A stretch of 64,000 nucleotides of DNA from Nitrospira sp. (GTDB taxonomy: Bacteria; Nitrospirota; Nitrospiria; Nitrospirales; Nitrospiraceae). Made by a program: the position numbers and the translations under genes. The notes below the pieces were generated by a model. The model was not told the origin of the DNA. It did no database searches and saw only the letters and a list, made by a program, of their open reading frames with translations. The DNA lies in NCBI GenBank assembly GCA_022226955.1, contig CP092079.1:124001-188000 (forward strand), in the 5' to 3' direction. Shown here in pieces: positions 52,704-61,690 of the stretch; within the stretch, counting starts at the first letter, position 1, and every line of letters begins with the position of its first letter.

Positions 52704-54168
52704 ATCGAACCATCCAGGTCCCTGGCGCTCGCACGACAACCGGAATTCCACGAAACAACCCTCGCCCCATTTCATGGTCGTACCACAACTCCATCGTCAC
52801 CCCAGGATGGGCAGTCGCAATCGTGCCTTCTACCGCAACTGCGCCGAACGCCCGTATGGAGCGATCGAGCGTGATGTTCCCTGCCACATAGAGCGCTCCG
52901 TTCAGATGAATGTCTGAGAGTTGAACGGAAGCCCGGCCCCCAGCCTCTCCGTTTCCTGTTGCAGGAGGGCTCAATACAGACAGAGACTGCCCCAACCCAA
53001 CAGGCCCCATCGTCACATGGCCCTGCACGACAAGGACCGCTTCAAGATAGCCCGCATTCAATCGAACCACTCCAAGGTTGTCGACCCGCGGAGCCTTCTG
53101 ATCCAACGTATCGATGAAGATGAGTCCTCGGATATCGCCAACGCTGCGCGAGCGCAGATAGTCGTCAGGCGTCACGCCATGCCCCGGCTCTACCAACCCA
53201 CTTGTATAGAGAAGGCCCTCCCGATCGATGGCCAGGTAGGTGCCATATTGTTTAGCGAGCTGCTTGAGCTGTTCATACCCCCAGCGATCTCTCCGCACCC
53301 CGGGAGCCGGATGCCGATTCGCATGGACATTGAGAGGAAGCACAACACTGCTGCCCGACCCCGGTGAAAGTTGCATGAGATGAACCGGCCCTCCTATCCA
53401 CATCGACAGCCATCGGTCTTCGCGATGAGACATGTCGCGATAACTCACGCCGGCCACCGATGCGCTGTCACTCTGCGAGGGAAGATCCTCCACCCGTTGC
53501 ATGGTCAAGTCGCCGCCGACCGCCAGATCTCCCCAATGCACCAGCGCGCCTGACTCCGGCGCAATCTGCGGCAGGCCAAGACTTCCTCCAACCTGGATCC
53601 CGGCGCGCAACGCCGGAATATCCAGGGCGCCGAGTTGCATCGAGACGGCATGTCTCGTGGATGAGTTCACCGTCGCAACCGTTGCATCGACCGTACAGAG
53701 CAACCCAGGTGCGCTAGGCGCATAGACCTTTAGCTCTTGCACTGATCCAAGATCTTCCAGCAATCGAAACATTCCTGCGCCGGCATCGTTCAACAGCTGT
53801 TGATCCGCACTCCGTGATGCATCGAGCCGCACATCGGGACGGCTAGTCGTCCCGCTGAATTGAGACCGGCCGGCCTGATCGAAGAATGAGGGACTTCCAT
53901 CCGATGACAACTGCCGCTTGGCCAAGAATGCCGCCACTGCCGGCGGACTCGTGTGCGGACGATGAAACCAGGCCACGACTAGATCTTGCGCCGCATCGGC
54001 AACAGCCTGAGCCACCGCAACCTCGGTGGCACCAGCAGCGCTCGACACCTCTTGCCCCGCCAGATCAAGCAACGCGGCACCAACCAGCGCCAGCACCAAC
54101 GCAAGAATGATGACGCCAAGCAGTGCGATACCCTGTTCGTGAGAGGCGCGTGGATGAACGGTCTTCAT
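52696..54168 (-). CDS. PilX-like pilus protein, 490 aa
   Basis: An N-terminal hydrophobic helix (IALLGVIILALVLALVGAAL) is followed by a long domain with beta-strand repeats (LGVVRLNAGYLEAVLVVQGH, then SVQLSDIHLNGALYVAGN), reminiscent of adhesin-like or polymer-forming domains. It lies in the cassette as the PilX position. Much larger than PilX (about 200 aa), so it could carry an extra function at the pilus tip. Confidence 0.75.
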   Translation of the reverse strand: MKTVHPRASHEQGIALLGVIILALVLALVGAALLDLAGQEVSSAAGATEVAVAQAVADAAQDLVVAWFHRPHTSPPAVAAFLAKRQLSSDGSPSFFDQAGRSQFSGTTSRPDVRLDASRSADQQLLNDAGAGMFRLLEDLGSVQELKVYAPSAPGLLCTVDATVATVNSSTRHAVSMQLGALDIPALRAGIQVGGSLGLPQIAPESGALVHWGDLAVGGDLTMQRVEDLPSQSDSASVAGVSYRDMSHREDRWLSMWIGGPVHLMQLSPGSGSSVVLPLNVHANRHPAPGVRRDRWGYEQLKQLAKQYGTYLAIDREGLLYTSGLVEPGHGVTPDDYLRSRSVGDIRGLIFIDTLDQKAPRVDNLGVVRLNAGYLEAVLVVQGHVTMGPVGLGQSLSVLSPPATGNGEAGGRASVQLSDIHLNGALYVAGNITLDRSIRAFGAVAVEGTIATAHPGVTMELWYDHEMGRGLFRGIPVVVRAPGTWMVRYE

Positions 54169-54195
54169 GGCACCTGGCTCCTTTCATCCGATGCG

Positions 54196-54936
54196 CTAGG
54201 AGCGCACCGTGACGTCTCGAACAACCTTGGGGTCACCGGCAATGGGCAGAAACTCCACGACGACACGAACGATCCGACCTATGTCTGCACCAGCCCTACC
54301 CCACTCATCCCAGTAGGACAACCGCACTGACTGCAAGTCGCCAATCAGCACCCCGGCCCCTCCATCGACCTGCCGCATCAGCTGCATGCGATCTCGATCA
54401 TCCATCCGCGTGTAGTACGTCACTCGATTGCGCACCTCTACTGACGCACCAGCTGGATAGGTTCCTCCGACTGGGCTACTCAACAACAGTTGGCTGCGCT
54501 GGCCTGGGATCCCCAGCCGATGAGATTCGCACCGGCTGACTCCGCAAAGCACGATAGGTTTGCCGGCCTCCCACCCGCTGCCATTCTGCACCGGCAAGAC
54601 AGTCTGACCGGCCGCGACAGAGCCAGTTGTCACGGTCCGCAACCCATGGATGTTGGCGGAAAACTCAAAGCGGTCGGATCTGGCAATGACGATAGTCGCA
54701 GACGACGCCATCCGTACTTCCTGTTCGAAGACTTCCAGGCCCAACCGCATCTCTTGCTGAGCGGCCATGACACGTTGCTGTCGAACGGCCTGCGCCTGCA
54801 CGATGTTAAACGCCTCCAGACTTCCCGCCAAAACCAACGTGCCGATTGCCAACGCGACCATCAGTTCCGATAAACAGACCCCAGAATCCGAGGTCAGGCC
54901 GTTCAACCGCCTGAGATGTCGACTCGGCCCGCTCAT
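54196..54936 (-). CDS. PilW-like minor pilin
   Basis: About 246 aa. The N-terminal prepilin helix (LSELMVALAIGTLVLAGSLE) follows SDSGVC, a non-standard cleavage motif with the Glu at +5 in place. Helix continues as RQQRVMAAQQEMRLGLEVFEQE as in PilW. Its ATG overlaps the PilV-like stop by four bases (ATGA). Confidence 0.82.
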   Translation of the reverse strand: MSGPSRHLRRLNGLTSDSGVCLSELMVALAIGTLVLAGSLEAFNIVQAQAVRQQRVMAAQQEMRLGLEVFEQEVRMASSATIVIARSDRFEFSANIHGLRTVTTGSVAAGQTVLPVQNGSGWEAGKPIVLCGVSRCESHRLGIPGQRSQLLLSSPVGGTYPAGASVEVRNRVTYYTRMDDRDRMQLMRQVDGGAGVLIGDLQSVRLSYWDEWGRAGADIGRIVRVVVEFLPIAGDPKVVRDVTVRS

Positions 54937-55412
54937 TGAGCCCCTGTAAATGCCGGATTGGCGCGCACGGTTCCCACCTCCACTACCTGAAGGCCGCCGA
55001 GCGCCGGATAGGATGCCGCCGCCCGAATCACTACTAATCCGGCCATGCTGAGTGGCCCCGGACGGTCCATCGCCACAGTCCATTTCAAAGTCACGCCGTC
55101 ATGCTCCCACTGCGCCGAGTAAATGCCATCGCCCGCTGAAACATCGGCCCCTTGACCATCATCCGCCATCATCACATCCGCGCTGCCATCATGGTCGAGA
55201 TCGTCTTGCAACAGCGCCTCCCACCGCACGGACCGCTTCGCTTCCAAACGCCCCTGTGTCAACGCCAGCGCCCTAGTTTTGAGCGTCCCCTGTTGGACAA
55301 ACTTGGCAGACACCTCAAGCGCCGCCATCCCTCCCATCACGACGACCGTTGAAATACTCATGGCGACCATCGCCTCCACCAGGCTGAGCCCTCTGTCGTG
55401 CGGCGCTCTCAT
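54933..55412 (-). CDS. PilV-like minor pilin, 159 aa
   Basis: Prepilin motif RGLSLVEAMVAMSISTVVVM with Glu at +5. The rest resembles PilV/PulI-type pseudopilins. ATGA overlaps with both neighbours show tight translational coupling. Confidence 0.85.
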   Translation of the reverse strand: MRAPHDRGLSLVEAMVAMSISTVVVMGGMAALEVSAKFVQQGTLKTRALALTQGRLEAKRSVRWEALLQDDLDHDGSADVMMADDGQGADVSAGDGIYSAQWEHDGVTLKWTVAMDRPGPLSMAGLVVIRAAASYPALGGLQVVEVGTVRANPAFTGAQ

Positions 55413-55876
55413 CGGAGCGAGACTCGCCCTGTGAGGCTCACGGTGATCGTGCGAGCATGCCCCTGGCCGTTATGAAATTGAATCGTGGTGGCGGTCGCAG
55501 AACGCCCGCTCGGATGAAAGACGACATCCGGCCCCGCGCTCGGCTCATCGATCTCAAGCCCTTTGTGCTGATACGACAATTGGTGATGCTGTGCACGGTC
55601 GTTGCCAACCTGGACAACGATGGCTTGGCGTTCTTGGTCGAATACCAGCCGGACACGGTCGCGTTTCGAGATCGCCCATTGCCGTGCCCAGCGAAGCTCA
55701 GAGGAAACCTGCTGCGCAAAGACGTCGGCTTGCATACGCGCGTTCAGCGCCATCAGATTGGGAATGGCCAGCGCCGACACAAGTCCGACGATGGCTATTG
55801 AGGTCAGCGCCTCGGTCAGGCTGAACCCCTTCTCGCTCCCCAGGAAAGACGCGCTGTTTGCACGGTATCGATTCAT
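55409..55876 (-). CDS. FimT/GspH-like minor pilin
   Basis: About 155 aa. Prepilin motif KGFSLTEALTSIAIVGLV with Glu at +5 and a GspH domain (SSELRWARQWAISKRDRVRL). It heads the first minor pilin cassette. ATG 55876 is chosen because it leaves a short leader as usual. Upstream, 55877-56120 holds no gene. Confidence 0.88.
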   Translation of the reverse strand: MNRYRANSASFLGSEKGFSLTEALTSIAIVGLVSALAIPNLMALNARMQADVFAQQVSSELRWARQWAISKRDRVRLVFDQERQAIVVQVGNDRAQHHQLSYQHKGLEIDEPSAGPDVVFHPSGRSATATTIQFHNGQGHARTITVSLTGRVSLR

Positions 55877-56120
55877 ACTTAGGATACATATCAAGAGCCA
55901 TGCCCACAGCGCATGACACTGCACTACGACACGAGCCAATGGGGATACACCGTCGATCCCGTTGAATCTCACAGGAGAATCGGCAGAAATCTAAATGAGC
56001 GCAGGAGGCGAGATCTCCAGCGATGCCACGCGCAACCCATGCCCGCGTGACAAGACAGATACAGCCGGGAAATGATTAGATACAGAGGAGAGCGAATGGC
56101 ATGAATTAATGAGAAGGAGA

Positions 56121-56891
56121 CTAGCCCGCCAACAACCCTTGGTACCACTCAAGAATAACAGGACCGAAGAAAATGGCGCTCACTGCGCCCAGAACCAGAA
56201 AGGGGCCGAAGGGAATATACTCCTCGCGCTTGATCACACCCGCCGCAAGCAGCGACACACCGACAACCGATCCGACCAGAGACCCAATCATGATGGTCAT
56301 CAATGCCAGCTTCCATCCCAAAAATGCCCCGACCATTGCCAGTAATTTGATATCCCCGCCGCCCATCCCTTCCTTGCCGAACAGATAGGGGCTGGCCCAG
56401 GCTAACAGCCACAAAATCCCCCCGCCGACGAGGAGTCCGATGAAGCCATTCAGCAATCCCAATGGCAGAACGGTAGCGGCACTCACCAGCCCCAGGCCGA
56501 TGCCTGGGAACGTCACGGCATTGGGAATAATCTGATGGGACAAGTCCGTCCCCGTCACGACAAGCAAGGCGGAAAAAAGAATGGCGTAGACCACCGCCAC
56601 CATCGTGGGCCCAAAGAACCAGAGGATGGCCAGATACCCTGCAGTATTCAGAGCTTCAACCATTGGATAGTGGAGCGGAATGCCGACTGAACAGGCACGG
56701 CATCGCCCCGCAAGCATTAGATAGCCAAGCATCGGCACATTGTCGTACCATGCAATCGGCTTGGAGCAGGCAGGACAATGAGAGCCTGGCCAGACAATAG
56801 ACTCATGGCGAGGCAACCGGTAAATGCACACATTGAGAAAACTCCCAATGAGCGCACCTAAGAGCCCTGCAATGAGATAGAGTTGCCACAT
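56121..56891 (-). CDS. pilD: Prepilin peptidase (A24 family)
   Basis: About 256 aa, multi-spanning. The N-terminal domain has CPAC and CRAC zinc cysteines (HCPACSKPIAWYDNVPMLGY, ...RCRACSVGIPLHYP). The aspartate catalytic pair is in TGTDLSHQIIPN and GGGDIKLLAMVGAFLG. It cleaves prepilin leaders and N-methylates the new N-terminus at the inner membrane. ATG 56891 matches family start; a TTG at 56930 is also in frame. Confidence 0.93.
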   Translation of the reverse strand: MWQLYLIAGLLGALIGSFLNVCIYRLPRHESIVWPGSHCPACSKPIAWYDNVPMLGYLMLAGRCRACSVGIPLHYPMVEALNTAGYLAILWFFGPTMVAVVYAILFSALLVVTGTDLSHQIIPNAVTFPGIGLGLVSAATVLPLGLLNGFIGLLVGGGILWLLAWASPYLFGKEGMGGGDIKLLAMVGAFLGWKLALMTIMIGSLVGSVVGVSLLAAGVIKREEYIPFGPFLVLGAVSAIFFGPVILEWYQGLLAG

Positions 56892-57045
56892 ACCGCGCGA
56901 AGCCCCTGTCACAACCGAGACAGCGTCCAATTTCTCTCTAGCTGGTTACGAATACTCTGGTTTCCGTACTCAGTAACCCTACTAGGGCCATTGTGCTTGC
57001 ATTTACATGTATTACAAAGGCCTCTATACTTTTTCTGCGGTGCGC

Positions 57046-57074
57046 TTGAGGCGTAGTCGCGCGTTTAGTATACC
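57046..57074 (+). promoter_or_regulatory. Candidate promoter of the LuxR-type regulator
   Basis: TTGAGG (57046-57051), 17-base spacer, TATACC (57069-57074); four of six matches at each box. It lies 30 bases before the ATG, with AAAGGAG in the leader. Confidence 0.45.
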
Positions 57075-57103
57075 TTAAGCTCCGGAGATTCAAAGGAGAA
57101 CCG

Positions 57104-57388
57104 ATGATCATGGCCAAAGCAACGACGAAGCCACGGGTGCGCAAATCCCTGGCAGACCTTGAGCCGCCGCCGCGCAAGAAACGGCCGGAGTCACTCACCA
57201 CGCGCGAGCAGGAGATTCTGGAATTGATCTGGGCCGGATTTAAGAATAAGGAAATCGGCACCAAGCTCAAGATCAGTGTGAAAACGGTGGAAGCGCACCG
57301 CGCCAACATGATGAAGAAAATGCGGGTCTCCAACACCGCGCAGCTCCTGAAGAACGCCATTCAAGGCGGCGTGCTGAAAATCCGCTAA
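57104..57388 (+). CDS. LuxR/FixJ-type HTH regulator, 94 aa
   Basis: A stand-alone GerE helix-turn-helix: SLTTREQEILELIWAGFKNK, then EIGTKLKISVKTVEAHRANM. There is no receiver domain. The N-terminus is basic (KATTKPRVRKS). It likely binds DNA and may be controlled by a partner protein. Its stop overlaps the convergent rlmB stop by four bases. Confidence 0.88.
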   Translation: MIMAKATTKPRVRKSLADLEPPPRKKRPESLTTREQEILELIWAGFKNKEIGTKLKISVKTVEAHRANMMKKMRVSNTAQLLKNAIQGGVLKIR

Positions 57389-58320
57389 TGTGAGCGGGTT
57401 GGCGTAGGCAACCCACGCTGCCGCACTGCCTCGAACAGCGTCACCGCCGCAGAAGCCGAGACATTCAGCGACTGCACATGACCCTTCATGGGAATGCGAA
57501 TCCGTTCATCGCAATGCTGCAACACTCCAGGACGAATTCCCGCGCCCTCTCCCCCGAACACCAATCCGACAGGGCCTCGAAAATCCACTTCAGTGAACAG
57601 TTTCGTCGCCGTCGGCTCTAGGCCATAGATCCACACTCCTGCCGCTTTCAAGAACTCCAGCAAGCGACTGGTATTCGTCACCCGCGCAACGGGAATATGG
57701 TCGATCGCGCCAGCCGATACCTTTGCCACCACCGACGTCAACCCGGCTGCCCGCCGCTCAGGAATAAATACACCATGCACCCCGGCGCCTTCGGCCGTGC
57801 GAAGCACCGCGCCGAGATTGTGCGGATCCTCCACACCATCGAGAATCACCAGAAGCGGCGGCTCGTTTCGTTTCTCGGCGAGAGCGAGGATGGATTCTTC
57901 CGTCTGATAGGCCTTTGCTGCGGCAAACGCCACGATGCCCTGATGCCGGCCACCGGGCGCCAGCCGATCGAGCGATGCGAGTGGCTGGATATGAATCGGC
58001 ACATGCAGCGCTTTGGCCAACTGCACCAGTTCAGCGAACTGCTTGTCGGTCCGAACAACATGCAGCCGCTGCAACGGCCTCGTCCCAGCCTTCAGCGCTT
58101 CCCGGACCGCGTGGAGACCATACAGGATCTCCTGGCTGTCACCGCTTCCATCGACTGGTGCCGTCGGGCTTATCCTCGATGGTGACGCCTTGGGCTGCCA
58201 GTTCCGCTCGAATGGCGTCGGCGCGTGCGAAGTCTTTCCGCTTCTTGGCTTCCGTTCGTTCGGCAATTTGCCTCTCAATCTCGACCTCACTGGCAAGGGA
58301 ACGAGGTCCCCCGGTTTCAA
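57385..58320 (-). CDS. rlmB: 23S rRNA 2'-O-methyltransferase RlmB (TrmH family)
   Basis: The SPOUT domain is clear: DGVEDPHNLGAVLRTAEGAG, then GLVFGGEGAGIRPGV and IPMKGHVQSLNVSASAAVTL. The N-terminal substrate-binding domain starts at ILYGLHAVREAL (about 58128). It methylates G2251-type guanosine in 23S rRNA. There is no ATG before that point: only TTG at 58320 and a few other TTG/GTG codons, all inside the 3' end of cysS. I give the longest frame; the true start is uncertain. Confidence 0.85.
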   Translation of the reverse strand: MKPGDLVPLPVRSRLRGKLPNERKPRSGKTSHAPTPFERNWQPKASPSRISPTAPVDGSGDSQEILYGLHAVREALKAGTRPLQRLHVVRTDKQFAELVQLAKALHVPIHIQPLASLDRLAPGGRHQGIVAFAAAKAYQTEESILALAEKRNEPPLLVILDGVEDPHNLGAVLRTAEGAGVHGVFIPERRAAGLTSVVAKVSAGAIDHIPVARVTNTSRLLEFLKAAGVWIYGLEPTATKLFTEVDFRGPVGLVFGGEGAGIRPGVLQHCDERIRIPMKGHVQSLNVSASAAVTLFEAVRQRGLPTPTRSH

Positions 58321-59572
58321 CGTTGAACACCCACCGATCCAGCTGAAACAAGGCCAACACTTGGCCCAGCGACCGAAAGGCCTCTCGAGCCTTTTGTCGC
58401 GCAGCCGTCGACAAGCCCTCGGCCAGCAGTTTATTCAGATCGCTGCGTAGCCCTTGCAACGCCGCAATCGCCACCGGCGTATTCATATCGTCGTCCATCG
58501 CCGACCGAAAGGCGGCAGTGCATCGCTCAATCGCCGGCTCCACACCGGCATCGCCTGACGCATTGTCACTCGTCTCGGCCAGGCGCGCAAAGAGGTCATA
58601 GAGCCCATTCACCGCCTGCTTGGCATCTTTCAAGGCTTGATCGGAAAAATCCAGTGGACCCCGATACTGCGTCGCCAGCAAAAAGTATCGCAACAGCTCT
58701 CCGGTTTCCGCTTCCGGCCATTCGGACTTCTCAAAAATTTCTCGGATCGTAAAGAAGTTTCCCAGGGACTTGGACATCTTCTCTTGATTGACCTGCACAA
58801 ACCCGTTGTGCATCCAATAGCGGGCGAATTCCTTTCCGGTCGCCCCGCACGATTGGGCGATTTCGTTCTCATGGTGCGGGAAAATCAGATCCATCCCGCC
58901 ACCGTGAATATCGAAGGTCTCGCCGAGATGCCGAATGGACATGGCGGAACACTCGATATGCCACCCAGGCCGTCCTTGCCCCCAAGGGCTCGGCCAGGAC
59001 GGCTCGCCAGGCTTGGCGGTTTTCCATAGCGCAAAATCCATCGGGTGATGTTTTCGCTCGTCCACATCCACACGAGCGCCGGCTTGCAGATCCTCCACGC
59101 GCCGCTTGGACAGCCTTCCGTAATCGGCATACCGGTCCACTGCAAAATACACGTCGCCATCTACCTGGTACGCCAATCCTTTCGCGATCAACGCTTCGGT
59201 GAGATGCACGATCTCCGTCATGTGCTCGGTAGCCCGAGGTTCAATCGACGCCGGCCGCACGCCTAACCGCTTCATATCGTCGTGATAGGCTTGAATATAC
59301 TTTGCGGTAATCGCGTCGCAACTGACATGCTGCTCATTGGCGCGCTTGATGATCTTGTCGTCGACGTCGGTGAAGTTCTTCGCAAACGTGACTCGATAGC
59401 CTGAATATTCGAGATACCGCCGAAGGACATCGAAGACCAGGGCGCTGCGGGCATGGCCAATGTGAGAATCGTCATAGACCGTGACGCCGCACACGTACAT
59501 CCGCACGGTGCCAGGCACGAGCGGTTCAAAGGCCTCCTTCTTCCCGGTCAGCGTATTATGAATTTTCAGCAT
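58139..59572 (-). CDS. cysS: Cysteinyl-tRNA synthetase
   Basis: About 477 aa. Class Ia signatures HIGHARS and KMSKSLGN are present, and zinc ligands Cys in VCGVTVYD and ECSAMS. It charges tRNA-Cys. ATG 59572 starts directly at MLKIHNTLTG; the frame is open upstream to 59620. The 3' part overlaps the extended rlmB frame. Confidence 0.96.
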   Translation of the reverse strand: MLKIHNTLTGKKEAFEPLVPGTVRMYVCGVTVYDDSHIGHARSALVFDVLRRYLEYSGYRVTFAKNFTDVDDKIIKRANEQHVSCDAITAKYIQAYHDDMKRLGVRPASIEPRATEHMTEIVHLTEALIAKGLAYQVDGDVYFAVDRYADYGRLSKRRVEDLQAGARVDVDERKHHPMDFALWKTAKPGEPSWPSPWGQGRPGWHIECSAMSIRHLGETFDIHGGGMDLIFPHHENEIAQSCGATGKEFARYWMHNGFVQVNQEKMSKSLGNFFTIREIFEKSEWPEAETGELLRYFLLATQYRGPLDFSDQALKDAKQAVNGLYDLFARLAETSDNASGDAGVEPAIERCTAAFRSAMDDDMNTPVAIAALQGLRSDLNKLLAEGLSTAARQKAREAFRSLGQVLALFQLDRWVFNVETGGPRSLASEVEIERQIAERTEAKKRKDFARADAIRAELAAQGVTIEDKPDGTSRWKR

Positions 59573-59580
59573 ACGGCCAT

Positions 59581-60219
59581 CTAGGACTGTGGCTCCCGTC
59601 GCTTCGGCCAATGCGACCACACAAAGAGCCCAATGAAGACCGCCAGAATCACGCCAATCACGACATCAAACCCATGAAAATATTGCCGCAGATCTTCCCA
59701 ATGCTCGCCCATCTTGAACCCGATATACGCGAGGAGATAACACCAAGGCAGAGCGCCAAGGAACGTAAAGAGCACAAACCGCGGGAAGTTCATCCGGGCG
59801 ATACCGGCCGGCAACGAAATAAACGTGCGCACCACTGGGAGCATCCGGCTGAAAAACACCGCGGCTTCGCCGTATTTCAGAAACCACCGATCGGCAATAT
59901 CGAGATCCCGGTGCGAGACGAGAAAATAGGACCCATAGCGCTCGACAAACGAACGCCCGCCCCACACGCCGGCGTAATAGGCCGCAATCGACCCGACGAC
60001 GTTCCCAATTGCCCCTGCCAGCGTTACCCCCAGCATCGTAAACTGCCCGGACAAGACCAGATAGCCGGAAAACGGCATGATGATCTCACTCGGCAATGGA
60101 ATGCACGCGCTCTCCACGGCCATCGTGAAGAGAATGCCGGCATACCCGAACCGAGAAATGCAGGCGATGACGAAACGGCTTAGCTCACCAATGATCGCTT
60201 CAATGATACCGCCAATCAT
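59581..60219 (-). CDS. DedA family membrane protein, 212 aa
   Basis: DedA signature: ACIPLPSEIIMPFSGYL, then GNVVGSIAAYYAGVWGGRSF, and SRMLPVVRTFISLPAGIARM. Several membrane helices. DedA proteins flip lipid carriers such as undecaprenyl phosphate. It lies two genes before cysS in the same transcription direction. Confidence 0.92.
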   Translation of the reverse strand: MIGGIIEAIIGELSRFVIACISRFGYAGILFTMAVESACIPLPSEIIMPFSGYLVLSGQFTMLGVTLAGAIGNVVGSIAAYYAGVWGGRSFVERYGSYFLVSHRDLDIADRWFLKYGEAAVFFSRMLPVVRTFISLPAGIARMNFPRFVLFTFLGALPWCYLLAYIGFKMGEHWEDLRQYFHGFDVVIGVILAVFIGLFVWSHWPKRREPQS

Positions 60220-60222
60220 CGC

Positions 60223-61026
60223 TCAGCCTTTTCGCCGTGAGACAACTTGCGCGCGAGTCTTGGGACGCAAAGCCTTGTCATGAATCATCAGCTCCCAGGC
60301 GCGAAAGTGATCGAGCACTGCATAGTTGGTGCAATCCAAATGAATCGGCGTCACCGACACCCACCCCTGCTCGATCGCTTCATGGTCGGCATTCTTGCTC
60401 CGGCTCCAGGACACCCGCGTCCCGGCAATCCAGAAATATTTTCTGCCATGCGGATCGCGCTTCTCGATAATCGGATTCTCAAAGCGCCGGCGGCTGAGGC
60501 CTGTGACCCGCGCGCCCTTGATGGAGCGCAGCGCGCGATTCGGCACATTCACATTCAGCAACGTTTCTTCTGGCAACCCTTGCTCCAGCACAAGCCGGGC
60601 GACGCGCGCCGCATAGTCCGCCGCGACGGAAAACCGAAAGCGCTCCCGCCCTTCTTGCGAGACCGCAATAGATGGTACGCCAAGAATCGTCCCCTCCATG
60701 GCCGCGGAAACCGTTCCAGAATAGAGGACATCGTCTCCGAGATTCACACCTTTGTTGATTCCGGACACCACGAGAGCGGGAGGTTTCGGCATCACCTTGA
60801 GCAAAGCCAAATTGACGCAGTCCACTGGCGTGCCATTCACGGAAAATATGCGCGGGGCCAGCCGATGCAGACGAAGAGGTTTATGCAGCGTCACCGCATG
60901 CGCCACAGCGGTGCGCTCTCGATCGGGAGCCACGACCCAGACTTCGCCGACCGCCCGGAGCGCATCGGCCAATGCCGCCAAGCCTGGCGAGTCGATCCCA
61001 TCGTCATTTGTGACCAAGATTCGCAT
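60223..61026 (-). CDS. surE: 5'-nucleotidase SurE, 267 aa
   Basis: The metal-binding start ILVTNDDGIDSPGLAALADA is diagnostic, followed by SGINKGVNLGDDVLYSGTVS. It hydrolyses nucleoside 5'-monophosphates. Stop lies three bases before the DedA start. Confidence 0.95.
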   Translation of the reverse strand: MRILVTNDDGIDSPGLAALADALRAVGEVWVVAPDRERTAVAHAVTLHKPLRLHRLAPRIFSVNGTPVDCVNLALLKVMPKPPALVVSGINKGVNLGDDVLYSGTVSAAMEGTILGVPSIAVSQEGRERFRFSVAADYAARVARLVLEQGLPEETLLNVNVPNRALRSIKGARVTGLSRRRFENPIIEKRDPHGRKYFWIAGTRVSWSRSKNADHEAIEQGWVSVTPIHLDCTNYAVLDHFRAWELMIHDKALRPKTRAQVVSRRKG

Positions 61027-61044
61027 CAGCGTCCAGTCATAAAA

Positions 61045-61065
61045 AAAGCTGCGCGCGGCAGCTTT
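61045..61065 (-). terminator. Rho-independent terminator of tRNA-Pro
   Basis: AAAGCTGC (61045-61052) pairs with GCAGCTTT (61058-61065), loop GCGCG. On the minus strand the stem is followed by a T-run of seven (complement of 61041-61047). It separates the tRNA from surE. Confidence 0.92.
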
Positions 61066-61143
61066 CTCTTTATCCCTCCGGCCGTCGAAATGGCCGCGCC
61101 ACTATCGCTGCCACGTAAAGACGCCGAGGGCTCTGTCGAAGAT

Positions 61144-61220
61144 TGGTCGGGGCGGCGGGATTTGAACCCACGACCACTCGCACCCCAAGCGAGTACGCTA
61201 CCGGGCTGCGCTACGCCCCG
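61144..61220 (-). tRNA. tRNA-Pro (anticodon GGG)
   Basis: A complete 77-base cloverleaf on the minus strand: acceptor CGGGGCG/CGCCCCG, D arm TAGCGCAGCCCGGTAGCG, anticodon stem CTCGC/GCGAG with loop TTGGGGT, T arm GTGGGTTCAAATCCCGC, CCA encoded. GGG decodes CCC. Confidence 0.97.
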
Positions 61221-61296
61221 ACATCTTCTCTGTATGATTCGGTCTCTATTGTCGCTTGTGCAACCCTGGAAAGGCAATGGGGATGTTACGGAAGAC

Positions 61297-61647
61297 TTAC
61301 CGTGAATGCGCTTCGATAATTTTCACAATGGCCTGGAGGTCCCCGCGCAGCTTCTTGGCCAATTCCTGCGGGGATAACTTTCGAGCCGCGGCCTTCCCAC
61401 GTCTAGCCCAATACCGCTTTACGCCTTCGAGCGTGTGGCCTTCCTCATACAACATCCGCTTGATTTCAAGAACGGTCTCAATATCCTTTTGAATATAGAG
61501 ACGCTGATTGCCTCGACTTTTCTTCGGGCTCAGGAACTTAAACTCGGATTCCCAAAAACGCAGCACATAAGCGGGGAGCTTCGTCAGTTGGCTGACCTCC
61601 CCGATTTTATAAAAAACTTTGCTCCCCAGCCTGGGTTCAATCCCCAT
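61297..61647 (-). CDS. MerR-family regulator, 116 aa
   Basis: The N-terminal winged HTH is KIGEVSQLTKLPAYVLRFWE with the second part RLYIQKDIETVLEIKRMLYE. There is no long C-terminal effector domain; the rest is a short coiled coil (ELAKKLRGDLQAIVKIIEA). Its position next to the ihfA-like gene is common in bacteria (pheT-ihfA-merR order). Confidence 0.9.
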   Translation of the reverse strand: MGIEPRLGSKVFYKIGEVSQLTKLPAYVLRFWESEFKFLSPKKSRGNQRLYIQKDIETVLEIKRMLYEEGHTLEGVKRYWARRGKAAARKLSPQELAKKLRGDLQAIVKIIEAHSR

Positions 61648-61690
61648 GACCGGCCCTCATGCAGTGGTCGCGATGCAGGTCTCGCGATGA

